The notes below the pieces were generated by a model. It did no database searches and was not told where the DNA came from. It was given only the letters and a program-made list of their open reading frames with translations. A stretch of DNA of 64,000 bases from Chrysaora quinquecirrha (taxonomy: Eukaryota > Cnidaria > Scyphozoa > Semaeostomeae > Pelagiidae): positions 90,981 to 154,980 of the forward strand of contig JACTAT010000283.1 of the NCBI GenBank assembly GCA_014526335.1, written 5' to 3'. Shown piece by piece: positions 33,501 to 39,554 of this stretch (position 1 is the stretch's first letter; every line of letters starts with the position of its first letter). A program made the translations under genes and the position numbers.

Positions 33501-36133
33501 AGGAACTTTTAGGAATAATTCTCGTCGATTTTCCATCATCAGATTCAAATATTTCTGATTCTCTGTGTGATGTTGAAACTGATTTAATGTGAACTGTTTA
33601 AATGAATTGAGTAATTCGTTAATAACATCATATAAAATGCAAATAATGCGAGAGAAAGTCAAAATTGCCGTTCCTAAAAATGCGCGCCTAAATAAATTGA
33701 GGTGCGCGATCTTCTACGCACCCTCTAAAATACTCACGGAGAGGCCTGTTTCAGAAAATTAAGACCCATGTTTATACCAAAATCATGAAAATGATACCAT
33801 TAGGAATGGCACATCCCCAGTACCCAAAATAAATTAAGAACCCTGCCCCCGCCTCTAACTATAACAGGGCTTGAACTGCCTAATAACTCCCTGTTATATT
33901 GAGTAGACAGAGCGAAGAGCGAAGCTTGAAAGATAGGACTCAAGAGATGAGGAAATACTGACTAATTATAAATATTAACACACAAGATTATATACACAAC
34001 AGAAATGATAATTAGCATACATTAGCATAGATTATTGGTTAGTGTCCAGTCCTACTACATAACTGATATTCTAGAAGAATGAATACCATGGGTTCTCATT
34101 TACTGACCTCAGAATGATGGACAGCTAAGTTGAATGTAGTCTTATGGAAAGAGGTCCCAAAGTGATGGAACCTATGTCTACTATGGATGGTGAGCAGAAA
34201 GCCTTGGCCACACAGAGCTCCTATAATATGTAATCGACACTGTAAACTCCTAGACAGTGTATGATATTTTTCACTCATCAAAAGAAAAAGGTCTTTCAGT
34301 TCAGCCCAGCCATGGGGTTTTCATTGTAACCCTCTTGTTTGCCATACAATTGTCTTGGGAACGATTCAATTTTGACAACTTAGGCTATGGCCAAATGATC
34401 AAACATTGTTGGTCCAACATTTGAAATTTGCTTGACAAGCAAAATGTTTGACTGTTTGGCCATGCCCAAAAGCATTACTTTTCCAACATTTTTTGCATGT
34501 GTTAAACAAAAAATGTTTTGAACCTTTTCAAAACCATTTCTTTTGTTATTGACAAACTGCAACAACTTGCAACATTTCCTGACCTAGCAGCAATTCTTAG
34601 CAACAAGGTGATTGTGCTTGTGCATTAGCAATAACATCGTTGTTGGACAGCAATGTTTTTGGACATGGCCAAACAATCAAACATTTGTTGTAGAGCAAAT
34701 TTGAAATGTTGAACCATTGTTTGATCGAGGTCTCTAATTACATAGCAAGCATTCTTTGGTAAGAAAAAACAAGTTCTGTCAGTGATTTCAAGATTCTCAA
34801 TAACAAATATTGGTTAAGTTTAAACTGATTCAAACAAAATCTGACCTTCAACTGTCAAGCCTGTGGTGGCTGTCATTTTTGGAACATCAATAATTTTGAC
34901 AGCCAGATAATCATTGTTCCTTTTGTCCAGACAGCCTTCAATCCTGCAATATGCTCCTCTGAAAGGGAGAAAATAACATGCATTAAAACGTCAGAGTATT
35001 TCATGATTTCAGATGGGTAAAACTGTATGAAAAGAAATCTGTCAGGATTAATCTGGGGTACCAGCACAGAGGGAAGGGGTTGGGTTCACTCCCCAAAAGC
35101 GTATGGGATTCCTATTTAAAGAAAAGGATTCTCGCAAGATTCCTCCAAAGACAATAGAGATTGCCGCTCAGGGTGTACAAGATTCCAAGGAGTGAATTGC
35201 CCCTTGGTTTTGGGTAGAAGGTACAATTGTCTGACAAACTGCTTCACAGAAACTCAGTGAGGGGCCACACTGCAGAGAAGGGCATTTGCACACCCTAGTT
35301 TTTCAGTAGAGCAATAGGCTAACAAAAGTATAGAACAATAGAAAGGGGGCATTCCTTGAAACCTGCCATGCTCTGCAAATGTGGGCAAATGGGGTGGTGG
35401 GCAGTGGCACATTTGAAAGTGGCCCATTCATTGAACATATTGAAAATAATTGTATTTTATCTGCTTCTCAAGGTTTTGAAGTGTTTCTCAATACAATTTA
35501 CTTTTGTTCTTCCCTTGCCCATTATTCTGCAGATATTAATCTGGACACTGGAGCAATATCTCAAGCACCTATTATTAGCAACATTTTAATCCAAGGTCAA
35601 ACATCAGAAGATTGAACTTGAATGTTGAAAAGTTTTCTATTTTGAGCGCACAGTTTAGATTTCTAAAATTTATCTACTGCGTCAAGTTAATCTCTTTCTT
35701 TTAATTTATTATTGGTGATAGCTATTATTTTGTGTCAATTCACCCCCGTCCCAGGTCAGACTTAAAATATTGGAATTTAATTAAATTTATTTAGCGGAGC
35801 AAATGAACAGCATATGCTAAAACTTATCGAACGGTTTATAAAAAAAACCAAAAACGCAAGTAAGGATAGATGCCCAGCGATTTCTTTATTTTTATTTTCA
35901 TTAATGCTTAAAGTTTAATTTTTACGCACGTTTGTTTCTCTGATAAGCAAAAGATAAACCCGCTCCACTCCTCCACGCTCGACTGTTTATAAATTAAATT
36001 TTAAAAAACCCGCACTATCGCTGTCTTCTTGCAAAATAAATGATTATAGATGGAAAACAATAAATTAAAGATTTATAACGAACCTCCCAATTTGCCCTTC
36101 TAGTTGCAAATGCTCCGGAAATCCCACTTCCAT
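2754..36133 (-). CDS. CASK: CASK, membrane-associated guanylate kinase scaffold (29 exons)
   Basis: Complete orthologue of CASK (CaMGUK/LIN-2), a cytoplasmic MAGUK scaffold that links neurexin and syndecan tails to Mint, Veli/LIN-7 and protein 4.1 at synapses and epithelial junctions. Twenty-nine exons joined at GT-AG sites give about 888 aa (human about 921-926). Domain order is the full family order: CaM-kinase-like (about 1-275), calmodulin-binding segment (about 285-310), two L27 (about 345-442), PDZ (about 481-566), SH3 (about 575-640), hook, and guanylate kinase (about 700-888). The protein ends WVPSSWVY, as the family does. The ATG at 36131-36133 opens a 16-codon first exon that leads straight into the glycine loop. 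Exon phases agree everywhere except at exon 23 (see that block). Introns hold most of the repeats listed here. Family assignment is near certain; exon 1 and the exon 23 donor are the least secure parts. Confidence 0.95.
3325..3412 (-). mobile_element. tRNA-derived SINE, old partial copy
   Basis: GGGGCTCGAGCCCAGATCTC followed by GAGCTCCTGACACAAC and ACGACGCGACAGCACC matches the head at reduced identity. CASK intron between exons 28 and 29. Confidence 0.5.
4826..4998 (-). mobile_element. tRNA-derived SINE
   Basis: Read on the minus strand: a tRNA-like head with A box GTGGTGTAATCCAGC and B box GGTTCGAGCCC, then a body (GAGGTCTCGATTAGTTAACC, GATCCTAGTGACTGGCACTA) and a (TTCACC)n tail. Best-preserved copy. 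An ATC microsatellite abuts the head. Confidence 0.85.
5641..5945. repeat. (GAT)n and ATGATG-rich tract
   Basis: GATGAT and GATAATGAT repeats with inverted ATCATC segments at 5820-5875. CASK intron between exons 26 and 27. Confidence 0.9.
6585..6656 (-). ncRNA. tRNA-like sequence (pseudogene or SINE head)
   Basis: On the minus strand, TAGCGCAGTGGAATAATGCG gives a D-arm with a GCGC/GCGC stem, and GAGTTCGATCC is a B box at proper spacing. The T stem pairs poorly and there is no convincing acceptor stem, so it is not a functional tRNA gene. Confidence 0.45.
7821..10313 (-). CDS. CASK: CASK exons 21-25: SH3 and hook region
   Basis: Exons 10182-10313 and 9967-10028 encode SH3 ([17 protein letters not shown], then SDAHWWQ, then [12 protein letters not shown]). 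Exon 23 is 8948-8990 or 8944-8990, exon 24 is 8483-8554 ([18 protein letters not shown], the basic hook) and exon 25 is 7821-7901 ([18 protein letters not shown], then RRKTLILI). The strong exon 23 donor (GTAAGTG after 8948) leaves phase 0, but exon 24 needs phase 1. A weaker GTGTTA donor, four bases on, restores the frame and makes the whole coding length a multiple of three. The intron before exon 23 is almost entirely polypyrimidine on the sense strand. In mammals this hook segment is known to be alternatively spliced. Confidence 0.88.
8615..8825. mobile_element. CAAACATTG-type relic
   Basis: Left ACCAAGCGTTCAAACATTGG and right CAATGTTTGATCGGGTTGAC approximate inverted ends; the interior has AACAATTTTG and AAGCAATG words. 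CASK intron between exons 23 and 24. Confidence 0.5.
9010..9920. repeat. 0.9-kb GAA/GAAGAA purine tract
   Basis: The plus strand is almost pure purine: GAAGAA runs with AAAAAG and GAGGAA variants and a few GATGATGAAGAAG and GACCGGGA inserts. On the CASK sense strand it is polypyrimidine, filling almost the whole 976-bp intron between exons 22 and 23. Long open frames here are artefacts of the repeat. Confidence 0.95.
11066..15006 (-). CDS. CASK: CASK exons 16-20: second L27 and PDZ
   Basis: Exons 14923-15006, 13307-13465, 12629-12707, 11396-11481 and 11066-11137. Exon 16 finishes the L27 pair (ILRDPHVM, like ILTQPHFM in human). Exon 17 runs from L27 through a variable linker into the PDZ start TRVRLVQF with the carboxylate-binding side EPLGVTLK. 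The next exons give [20 protein letters not shown] and [19 protein letters not shown], the hallmark middle of the CASK PDZ, and FKIVPNLRR at its end. This PDZ class binds the C-termini of neurexins and syndecans. All phases fit. Confidence 0.93.
11560..12490. repeat. AATCAT-rich tract with a 132-bp higher-order unit
   Basis: ATAATCATAATC words throughout. CATCCCTATAATC recurs at 11727, 11859 and 11991, so a 132-bp unit is tandemly repeated with few changes. CASK intron between exons 18 and 19. Confidence 0.85.
12906..13263. mobile_element. PIF/Harbinger-like MITE, CAAACATTG words
   Basis: TTA and TAA trinucleotides bound ends GGCCCTGCCCAAACCATTAA and (reversed) GACTCTGGCCAAA. The interior alternates CAAACATTGTTTGTCAAACA and GCAATGTTTG words in both orientations. 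A further partial copy occupies about 12780-12900. The low end lies about 200 bp above the CASK PDZ exon at 12629-12707. Confidence 0.7.
13735..13925. mobile_element. Element of TTCAGTGAA words
   Basis: GACCATTTCACTGAACATC on the left and ATGTTCAGTTCATTTGCCC on the right are loosely inverted. GTTCAGTGAA, TTCACTGAATG and CAGTCACAGAAC recur between. A related stretch occurs at about 42380-42460. Confidence 0.4.
14191..14560. mobile_element. TATAAG-type MITE, GTTCCTTA version
   Basis: Inverted ends TACACGTCTTTTTATAAGGA and (reversed) TACACGTTTTTCTTATAAG, probably with a TA target. The interior repeats AGTTCCTTA at least six times along with TTGAGGCTGGAGTTCC. CASK intron between exons 16 and 17. 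Confidence 0.78.
15304..15727. mobile_element. Tandem-word element, AGAGGCAAAATTTGGGG
   Basis: About 400 bp made of eight or so degenerate units of CAGAGGCAAAATTTGGGG, some preceded by a longer TCTGCTAGTGCAAGAG segment. Identical CTGGCCTC octamers bound it (15304-15311 and 15720-15727), but no good terminal inverted repeat is visible. It may be a word-type element with one end lost. Confidence 0.5.
15780..15905. mobile_element. Decayed short-word hAT-like element
   Basis: The right end GAGTGCAACGCCCCTCG is clear; the left end is eroded. The interior repeats AAAATCTCCTAC and AAATCTCATAC, close to the word set of the 24.4-kb copy. Confidence 0.5.
16380..16559 (+). mobile_element. Probable LINE 3' UTR with poly(A)
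   Basis: T-rich sequence with AATTAGCTTTATACTTAG, AAATAAAG and an 18-A tail. It resembles the 3' UTR of the truncated LINE at 43950-44300, with the same AATTAGCTTTA word and the same AATAAA-to-tail spacing. No coding tail is recognisable upstream. It ends exactly where an inverted-repeat element begins. Confidence 0.5.
16564..17057. mobile_element. PIF/Harbinger-like MITE, TTA-flanked, with nested insertion
   Basis: TTA on both sides, ends GGCTCCGGCCAGACGATCAA and (reversed) GGTCCTGGCCAAATGATCAA. The interior holds palindromic CAAACATT and GCAAAATGTTTG words. Interrupted at about 16612-16838 by a TATAAG-type MITE. The TTA target and GG start fit PIF/Harbinger; no transposase is present. Confidence 0.75.
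16612..16838. mobile_element. TATAAG-type MITE nested in another MITE
   Basis: Ends TTACACGCTTTTTTTATAAG and (reversed) GTACACGCTTTTTTTTATAA; interior words AAGTTCCTTA and AGTTCCTTAATT. It interrupts the GATCAAACATTG-type element at 16564-17057. Confidence 0.75.
17075..17345. mobile_element. CAAACATTG-type MITE plus flanking relic
   Basis: About 17145-17345 has GCCCAAACGATCAAACATTG on the left and CAATGTTTGATCGTTTGGC on the right as inverted ends. 17075-17140 matches part of the TAGACTTACTAC family (GAGTGGGAGGAAGGTAATAA). Confidence 0.65.
18650..24939 (-). CDS. CASK: CASK exons 10-15: calmodulin-binding linker and first L27
   Basis: Exons 24856-24939, 22631-22670, 21901-21935, 21530-21587, 20213-20334 and 18650-18730. 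The first ends with the basic [11 protein letters not shown], which matches the CASK calmodulin-binding and autoregulatory helix. Three tiny exons (40, 35 and 58 nt) then encode an acidic, poorly conserved linker (residues about 303-346). Exon 14 carries the L27 helices with [14 protein letters not shown] and a conserved LHHLLE end. L27 domains bind partner L27 domains in SAP97 and LIN-7. Phases are consistent across all joins. The tiny linker exons have the weakest homology support; they were accepted because each has AG and GT borders and restores the frame. Confidence 0.85.
18912..19733. mobile_element. Degenerate TATAAG-type element
   Basis: Left TACACACTATTTTTAAACAG and right (reversed) GTACACGTTTTTTTATTAAG, with scattered AGTTCCTTA words (19205-19225, 19420-19440, 19625-19640). 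It contains the nested TAGACTTACTAC element at 19264-19411. Confidence 0.55.
19264..19411. mobile_element. TIR element TAGACTTACTACACGAGTC
   Basis: Left TAGACTTACTACACGAGTCT and right (reversed) TAGACTTGTTACATGAGTCC; the interior has CAACAACAAC and GGTAGC. One of three full copies in the window. TA at the tips is compatible with a mariner-like target. Confidence 0.7.
19798..20104. mobile_element. hAT-like MITE, ATAAATCTC words
   Basis: A 307-bp element with inverted ends CGAGGGGTGTATCA and TGATACACCCTCG. The flanks ACTAAAAC (19790-19797) and ACTTAAAC (20105-20112) match at 7 of 8. Words TAAATCTC and ATAAATCTTA fill both sides. It inserted into an older TATAAG-type element in the CASK intron between exons 14 and 15. 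Confidence 0.82.
22780..23128. repeat. Three tandem copies of an inverted-repeat-element end
   Basis: A unit of roughly 125 bp occurs three times. Each copy carries CGCCATAAGAATTTCCTATC (or a near match), GAGAGTTTCTTATAA and, in the first two, AAAAGATGCGTGTGAAACATTA. The joins CGGCAGCTCTTACT and CGGCAGGGCCGTTGAACTCT are shared between copies. It resembles repeated right ends of a TATAAG-type element. CASK intron just above exon 11. Confidence 0.75.
23328..23412 (-). ncRNA. tRNA-like sequence (pseudogene)
   Basis: On the minus strand, GTGGAGTGGTTAGGACTC (A box) and GTGGGTTCGAGCC (B box) are spaced as in tRNA. The closing stem is absent. Probably a tRNA pseudogene or SINE head. Confidence 0.4.
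23925..24085. mobile_element. Partial copy of the GGAGACATGTC element
   Basis: AAGAAACATTTGCGTGTCTC, GTGGCTAAACTGGGAGACAC and GTCGCGCGCGACATGTCTCC followed by TAGTTTAACCAGG match the right half of 49567-49838. Confidence 0.6.
24095..24200 (-). mobile_element. tRNA-derived SINE, head only
   Basis: GGCTGTGACGCTACAGTGGC to CACCACGAGCTTCAAGG gives a degraded head; the body and tail are absent, replaced by the GGAGACATGTC element. Confidence 0.6.
24383..24530. mobile_element. Decayed short-word hAT-like element
   Basis: Left GAGGGGGGGGCAATTC and right GAGTGCATTACCC approximate the GAGGGGCAATTCACTC end; the interior repeats GAATCTCGT and AAATCTCTT. No clear target duplication. CASK intron 9. Confidence 0.55.
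24552..24816 (+). mobile_element. Possible solo LTR
   Basis: About 265 bp starting TGTAGTAGG and ending CTCTACCACA. It has a promoter-like and poly(A)-signal-like middle (TATTAACTTTGCACACGC, AATAAGAGATGC) and a pyrimidine-rich end resembling the R-U5 part of Ty3 or BEL-type LTRs. No clear 5-bp target duplication is visible. It lies in a CASK intron just upstream of exon 10. Orientation and identity are tentative. Confidence 0.4.
25406..25634. mobile_element. TIR element TAGACTTACTACACAAGCC
   Basis: Left TAGACTTACTACACAAGCCG and right (reversed) TAGACTCAATACACAAGTCG. The interior has CAACAACCAACAATT and its inverse GTTGTTGTAGTTGTTAG. CASK intron 9. Confidence 0.75.
25735..25875. mobile_element. 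CAAACATTG-type relic
   Basis: Right end CAATGTTGGATCGTTTGGTC is clear; AAGCAATGTTTTGTGACGGG and CAAACATTGC inside. The left end is lost next to a TAGACTTACTAC element. CASK intron 9. Confidence 0.5.
25910..26078 (-). mobile_element. tRNA-derived SINE
   Basis: Same head, body and TTCACC tail as the 4826 copy, with a short deletion beside the B box. CASK intron 9. Confidence 0.85.
26120..26200. repeat. Short repeat shared with 40086-40160
   Basis: GACCCCCTGTAACATATGAC and TATACGTATCCCCCGGGGG match CCCCCTGTAACGTATGATTT and TATACGTATCCCCAGGGG at 40086-40160. Probably a small transposon relic. Confidence 0.5.
26235..36133 (-). CDS. CASK: CASK exons 1-9: CaM-kinase-like domain
   Basis: Exons (high to low coordinate): 36084-36133, 34846-34958, 33005-33055, 30810-30864, 29674-29751, 28681-28753, 27607-27793, 27093-27184, 26235-26357; 274 codons. 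Visible kinase landmarks are the glycine loop GQIGRGAY, the ATP lysine in LAVKII (K38), the catalytic loop IVHRDMKPHN (D138, N143), the metal-binding loop KLGDFS (D159), the activation and APE segment [26 protein letters not shown], and HPWL at the end. Human CASK has Cys and Gly where this protein has N143 and D159, so the canonical Mg-binding pair appears intact here. Exon 1 is a short 50-nt call that rests on the ATG, the glycine-loop join and a GT donor; the other exons have strong homology support. Confidence 0.93.
26500..26690. repeat. Tandem duplicate of the CASK exon 9 acceptor end
   Basis: TGCCTCGATTTCATATGCAC and CCAAGAAGGAAG repeat, about 165 bp away, the sequence at 26345-26375 that spans the exon 9 acceptor. 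Intron sequence alongside is also duplicated at lower identity (ACGCGTTTATGTTTGATG versus ACACGTTTCTGTTTTATA). In the copy the acceptor CTGAATT has become ATGCACT, so it cannot splice. Confidence 0.6.
26755..26910. repeat. CCAAT-rich interspersed repeat
   Basis: ATTAGAAACAGACCGAAAC, GAAATGCACCAATCAGAAAG and TTGAACACCAATCAGCG match the 31925-32110 copy in order and spacing. Confidence 0.6.
27385..27580. mobile_element. GTCGACATAAGCC-type repeat
   Basis: Carries AGGAACTGTGCCCCGACTAG, GTTGCCGTCAAAAAGGAAC and the end AATGTCGACATAAGCCTGGC, matching the copies at 300-795 and 55738-56487. CASK intron 7; its end is about 25 bp from the exon 7 donor. Confidence 0.65.
28366..28530 (-). mobile_element. 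tRNA-derived SINE
   Basis: Same family. About 17 bp between the body and the B box are missing (TGTGACGAACCCTGACC). CASK intron between exons 6 and 7. Confidence 0.85.
28923..29125. mobile_element. MITE with GAGGGGGTCAT ends and AAAACCG words
   Basis: Inverted ends GAGGGGGGTCATAGGG and CCCAATGACCCCCTC enclose about ten copies of AAAACCGTAAAACCGC-like words. It splits an older CCAAT-rich repeat, whose halves resume at both sides. CASK intron between exons 5 and 6. Confidence 0.7.
29371..29646. mobile_element. TA-flanked MITE, CCGTAAATCCTCGA ends
   Basis: Near-perfect inverted ends TACCGTAAATCCTCGACTTA and TAATTCGAGGATTTACGGTA suggest a TA duplication with CCGTAAATCC termini, as in Tc1/mariner-like MITEs. 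The interior contains AAGCCCC and TAGCCCCC words near both ends. The right end is about 28 bp below CASK exon 5. Confidence 0.8.
30032..30426. mobile_element. Near-complete 395-bp palindromic MITE
   Basis: The two halves are inverted copies over about 180 bp each: left AGTACCCAAGGAATGACGTC, right (reversed) AGACTACCCAAGTGTGACGTC, both followed by TCTATTTTTAGAATTTCGAG. Later shared blocks include CTGAGATATGGCCAT and AATAGGAAATCACTGT. TA on both sides is compatible with a TA target. CASK intron. Confidence 0.85.
30520..30664. mobile_element. 145-bp MITE with GATAAACTGAGTTTTTCTG words
   Basis: Ends CCAAAATCAGATAAACTGAG and (inverted) CCAAATCAGATAAACTCGG. The interior is four or five repeats of GATAAACYGRGTTTTTCTG in both orientations. 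Lies 94 bp below the palindromic MITE. Confidence 0.7.
31001..31491. mobile_element. TATAAG-type MITE, GTTGCTTA version
   Basis: The terminal repeats TACACGCAGTTTTTTATAAG are nearly perfect. The word GTTGCTTA, which is the complement of the ATAAGCAAC that closes the terminal repeat, recurs at about eight sites. CASK intron between exons 3 and 4. Confidence 0.85.
31622..31755. mobile_element. hAT-like MITE, exact 8-bp TSD, GAAAGTC words
   Basis: A 134-bp element with ends CGAGGGGCAATTCACTCC and (inverted) GAGTGAAATGCCCCTCG, flanked by identical ACTAGTAC (31614-31621 and 31756-31763). The interior is five or six degenerate repeats of GAAAGTCTCGTAC or GAAAGTCC. Lies in a CASK intron between exons 3 and 4. 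Confidence 0.88.
31925..32110. repeat. CCAAT-rich interspersed repeat
   Basis: Contains CATCAGAAACAGACCG, AATTCACCAATCAGAAAAGC and GAACACCAATCAGC. Related copies: 4715-4815 with 5330-5360, 26755-26910, and the flanks of the element at 28923-29125. Ends not defined. Confidence 0.6.
34383..34734. mobile_element. CAAACATTG-type MITE
   Basis: Bounded by TTA and TAA, starting GGCTATGGCCAAATGATCAA and ending GATCGAGGTCTC. Palindromic CAAACATT and AATGTTTG words throughout. CASK intron below exon 2. Confidence 0.7.
35070..35207. mobile_element. Decayed short-word hAT-like element
   Basis: Left GTTGGGTTCACTCCCC and right GGAGTGAATTGCCCCTTGG are imperfect inverted repeats. The interior repeats GATTCC-type words (GGGATTCC, AAGGATTCTCGC, AAGATTCC). 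CASK intron 2 region, just above exon 2. Confidence 0.5.
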
Positions 36134-37374
36134 TTTTGCTTGAGAAAAACTGCACGCCTAAGTCGCAGTGGGCCTAAGTCGTTACTCGGACACCAGCGTC
36201 ATGTTTTCTCTTTATCCAGCAAGTAGACCATTTAACAGGCAGCCAAAACCTCTGACAAACGAAAATAATTTCCCAAACAGACAGGTGACCTGACTAGTGA
36301 ATAAATATTTTTGAAGTCGCTTCTCCAGCCTTCTATCTGGGAAAACTTTCCCTATGCACCAGCCACCAAGAATTTTGCGACTTCAAGGCCCCTAAATTCA
36401 ATTGTATGCAAATGAGAATTAATTATGCATGCATTAGAGAACAGAGGGTGCTGTATTAGGGTCCTTTGAGGGGGGTACACATAGATCAGCTACACTTTTT
36501 TTTATTTACCGAAAGCGCAAAGCGCAAAAAGAATACTTTACCAATAATATGTTCAAGAGTAACATATTTAGCTCTTCTAAGGAGAAAAAATTGAAGTTAA
36601 CATGTAACGTTCGCTCTTTGTCTTTCGAAGCAATGTTTCTCTCTACTTTTTAACTGCTGCGATTCATTGGTCTCCCTTCATTTAGTGGTTTCCTTTCATT
36701 TGAATAATCTACATCTACAGGTCAAGCGGTTTCATTTGCATGTTTTTCAAACAGACTTGTTCAAGTCTGTCGGTGTGATGGTCTGTCTGGAGTAAAGTCA
36801 CTCCAAGATCTGTGGCAGGCTCTCAGCCTAAAGCGCAATTATAGTTGCAGTTATAGTGAGAGTTAAGTGTAACTGGAGGGGGGGGGGGGGTTACGGCATT
36901 AAATTAGGAGCAAAAGTAGACAGAGGAGAATGCAACAAAAGCGAGAATTGCCTAGCATGAACACAGTGCAAGCCTCTGAAAAAAGAGTCCACGATCTCTA
37001 AAGAAATGAAATTTTAAAAACGTACAGGGCCTGTCAGAGCATAGCGATCAAATTGCTCTTTTTACTCAACTGAAATCGGTTGCGAATCATGTAAACCCTT
37101 GCCGTAAACTCAATTGATCCCACGGAAATCCCTTAGAGATCCTTTCGTTTCAGCAGGAATTTGAAGAACGAAATACCCTCGCCGCGTCTCGATTCGCAAT
37201 TTGCTGTTTGAACACTAAGCAATTCAATTCAATAGCGGCAACGATGAAACAATGTAACATATCAGGGCAGGGAGACTAAATTGCATTCTGACGTCAGATA
37301 ACTACTTGCAAACTTATATATTCTGTATGTTCTCTAAGTTTTTCGCCTTGAATGTAAGGCCAAAAACACTAAAG
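36134..37374. promoter_or_regulatory. Shared upstream region of CASK and a divergent plus-strand gene
   Basis: About 1.24 kb separates the CASK start codon (minus) from the likely start of the plus-strand gene, so the two are head-to-head and any promoter may serve both. I see no convincing TATA box in a defined position. The interval holds an 11-base G run at about 36879-36890 and a decayed relic of the short-word hAT-like elements at about 37085-37185. Regulatory role is inferred from position only. Confidence 0.35.
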
Positions 37375-38425
37375 ATGTCGTCTCAAAGAGTCCTGTCGCG
37401 AAGAGCAGCTCCAAGAAACGATTGTTCAGCTATGAAACGGATGAAATCGCGCGAATTCGTACGACCAATGGGACACTTGAAAAGACGTTTCGTGCCAACT
37501 AGCGCGGCGATTAGTCACGTTAACGAACCGACGTTTTTTCAGAAGTTTACAAGAGATGAACAAAGTCACTATCGAAGAGAATTTCAACAGAAGCCGCTTA
37601 GCTCTCCGCCGGTAAGAGCAACGTCGCCAAACCGTCGTAATAAACCGCATCCGGTTCAAGTTTATCATCTACGAAGACTCAGAAGCGGTTTGGTCTGTGA
37701 CGTCCGCACGAAGCCGCAGGCAAATGATGAAGAAAAATCGTCGGCTAGTTTCAACAGCTGGACGAAATGCGCTTATCCGGCGCATAAACTTGAACAGACA
37801 GTGAAAGGAGCGTTGTTACACCGTGAGAAAAATGAGCTACCGGCCATCGGAATCGTCCCGGGAACGATTTTGGTTGTTTCAAAAGACAACGGCAATACAG
37901 ACACGCAAGGCATCGACGAACACTGGCTTCCAGGTATGAGGCTGCTTTAGGGTATGAGGGAAATTGGATATTTCACGATAAAATCAAAGGGATATTGGAT
38001 GGTTCTTGAGAAAATAAAGGGTTTAGGGGTAATTTTTCTCTCATTCTGAGATAACAGGGAGAAAGCATATAGCGCACAAGGGATTAGTTTAGAAAAACAG
38101 GGGAAATGGGATATTCTGACCCCTCCCCCTAAAGGGGCTTCAGGTATACATATTTTAGCAATAAAAAACACGATTTGGTATAAGTGTATGCACGGGGCAC
38201 CAATGCTAATCTATTCAAATCTTCGTTTTAGGCAGTTTGAAACTAACAACCCCATTGACTGTAAGAGGCAAATATGAATACTTCCCAAGGAAAAGAAAGG
38301 TTATAATAAAACGCGAAGATGCTGCGGGGATAAAATGTCCCGCAGAATTTGGACACAGATACCACGAGCAGCCACGCAGACGAGGACGGAGACCCGCGCA
38401 AATGACAATCAGAGCTGGAGCATAA
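37375..38425 (+). CDS. Unrecognised basic protein, two exons, 250 aa
   Basis: Exon 1 (37375-37933) ends at a CAG/GTATGAG donor in phase 1, and exon 2 (38232-38425) follows a pyrimidine tract and AG, restoring the frame to a TAA stop. The ATG at 37375 has A at -3; an in-frame ATG at 37327 would add 16 residues. The protein is rich in Arg, Lys and Pro and has no signal peptide, membrane segment or domain that I recognise. Its most conserved-looking part is the end, with KVIIKREDAAGIKCP and FGHRYHEQPRRRGRR. Codon use looks like real coding sequence, and this is the longest uninterrupted plus-strand frame outside simple repeats and retroelements. The intron holds a small inverted-repeat element. 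It could be a nuclear or cilium-associated lineage protein; I assign no function. Confidence 0.7.
37949..38146. mobile_element. Small inverted-repeat element in intron of the plus-strand gene
   Basis: Starts CTTTAGGGTATGAGGG and ends CCCCTCCCCCTAAAG. The interior repeats GGATATT and AGGGATATTGGAT words. It begins 15 bp after the splice donor of exon 1, which makes it a large part of that intron. Confidence 0.5.
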
Positions 38426-38589
38426 AGTAACATTATAGGTTGGTTTAAAATTTTTTTAAGGGAATTAATGTAAAAATGTTTGCTTGTTACAATAGATAGA
38501 TAGTTGGATGAAAATCGTTTTTATTGCCAAAAAAGACGCGAGTATTTCGCGTTTATTTCTCAAACATAAATTTGACATATATTTGAATA

Positions 38590-39280
38590 ACTGGAAAACA
38601 TTTCAAGCTTGTCGCAAGCATAATAATGTTTTATGAGCAATATTTCTGAGCAAAGTAGCCAAACGACAAGAAAATGTTGTTCAAACATTTTAAATTAGAT
38701 TTACAAGCAATGTTTGGCCGTTTGGGCTAGGCGAAAATGTTTTTGTTTCCAAAAGTTTGACGACCATTGTCTTGAAACAGCGGACAAACATGCTCTTTGA
38801 CAAAAACTTTAACATATTTGAGAAACAATGTTTGATCGACTGGCTACGCAACAAGTTGCTTAGTTATAGTGATGTTTAGGAAAGGGCCACGACGGCTTAT
38901 ACAAAACCCAAAAAAAGAAACAACAAGTGTTGGCGGAGGGATAGACTTGCCCAAAGTCTATTACTGAATGTCCTTCTCCAAAGGTCCACCATTCCGTGGC
39001 AACAAAGGAGAGTCCGAGAGTCTAGCGAAGGGAGAATGGGATGATTTAGTTAGGCCAAGTTTCGCCTGTCAAACAAATTTTGTCTGTTTGGCCACCTTTT
39101 AAAGCACATATTAAACATTTGACGTAAAACCTCCTCGTAGCCTTGTGCTTTCTATTACAGGAAGTATTGCGAACTGAACCTCTGGTTACGACACGGTAAA
39201 ATGTTTTTGAAGCGCATGTTTTGCGGGATGAGAAAAAATCTTCCAGACGGAAAATTTTAAATGTTTGAAAAATATCTTTG
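38590..39280. mobile_element. Two degenerate CAAACATTG-type relics
   Basis: About 38590-38850 and 39050-39275 carry CAATGTTTGATCGACTGGC, TTAGGCCAAGTTTCGCCTG and TGTCTGTTTGGCCACC, with eroded interiors. Assigned by word content only. Confidence 0.5.
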
Positions 39281-39554
39281 ATTGTTGCGGGTTGGGTTTA
39301 AGATGGGGGTTTAGCGCTTCAATAAGCAAACTAAACTATTTAAAAGATAGCCTCATTAACCTCATGACAACCCAACTTAAAAATCAAAGTGTAAAAAATA
39401 AAAAAACTGAAAGAAAAGATTGACCATTTAAAACTCAGTTAGATCCATATCCCAATAAAAATATTACGTAATAAAATTTTAACCATATAGGAAAAGAAAA
39501 TTATTAGTAGTTCATCTATATACAAGAGATACATAATTGTTAAATAAATCGTAA

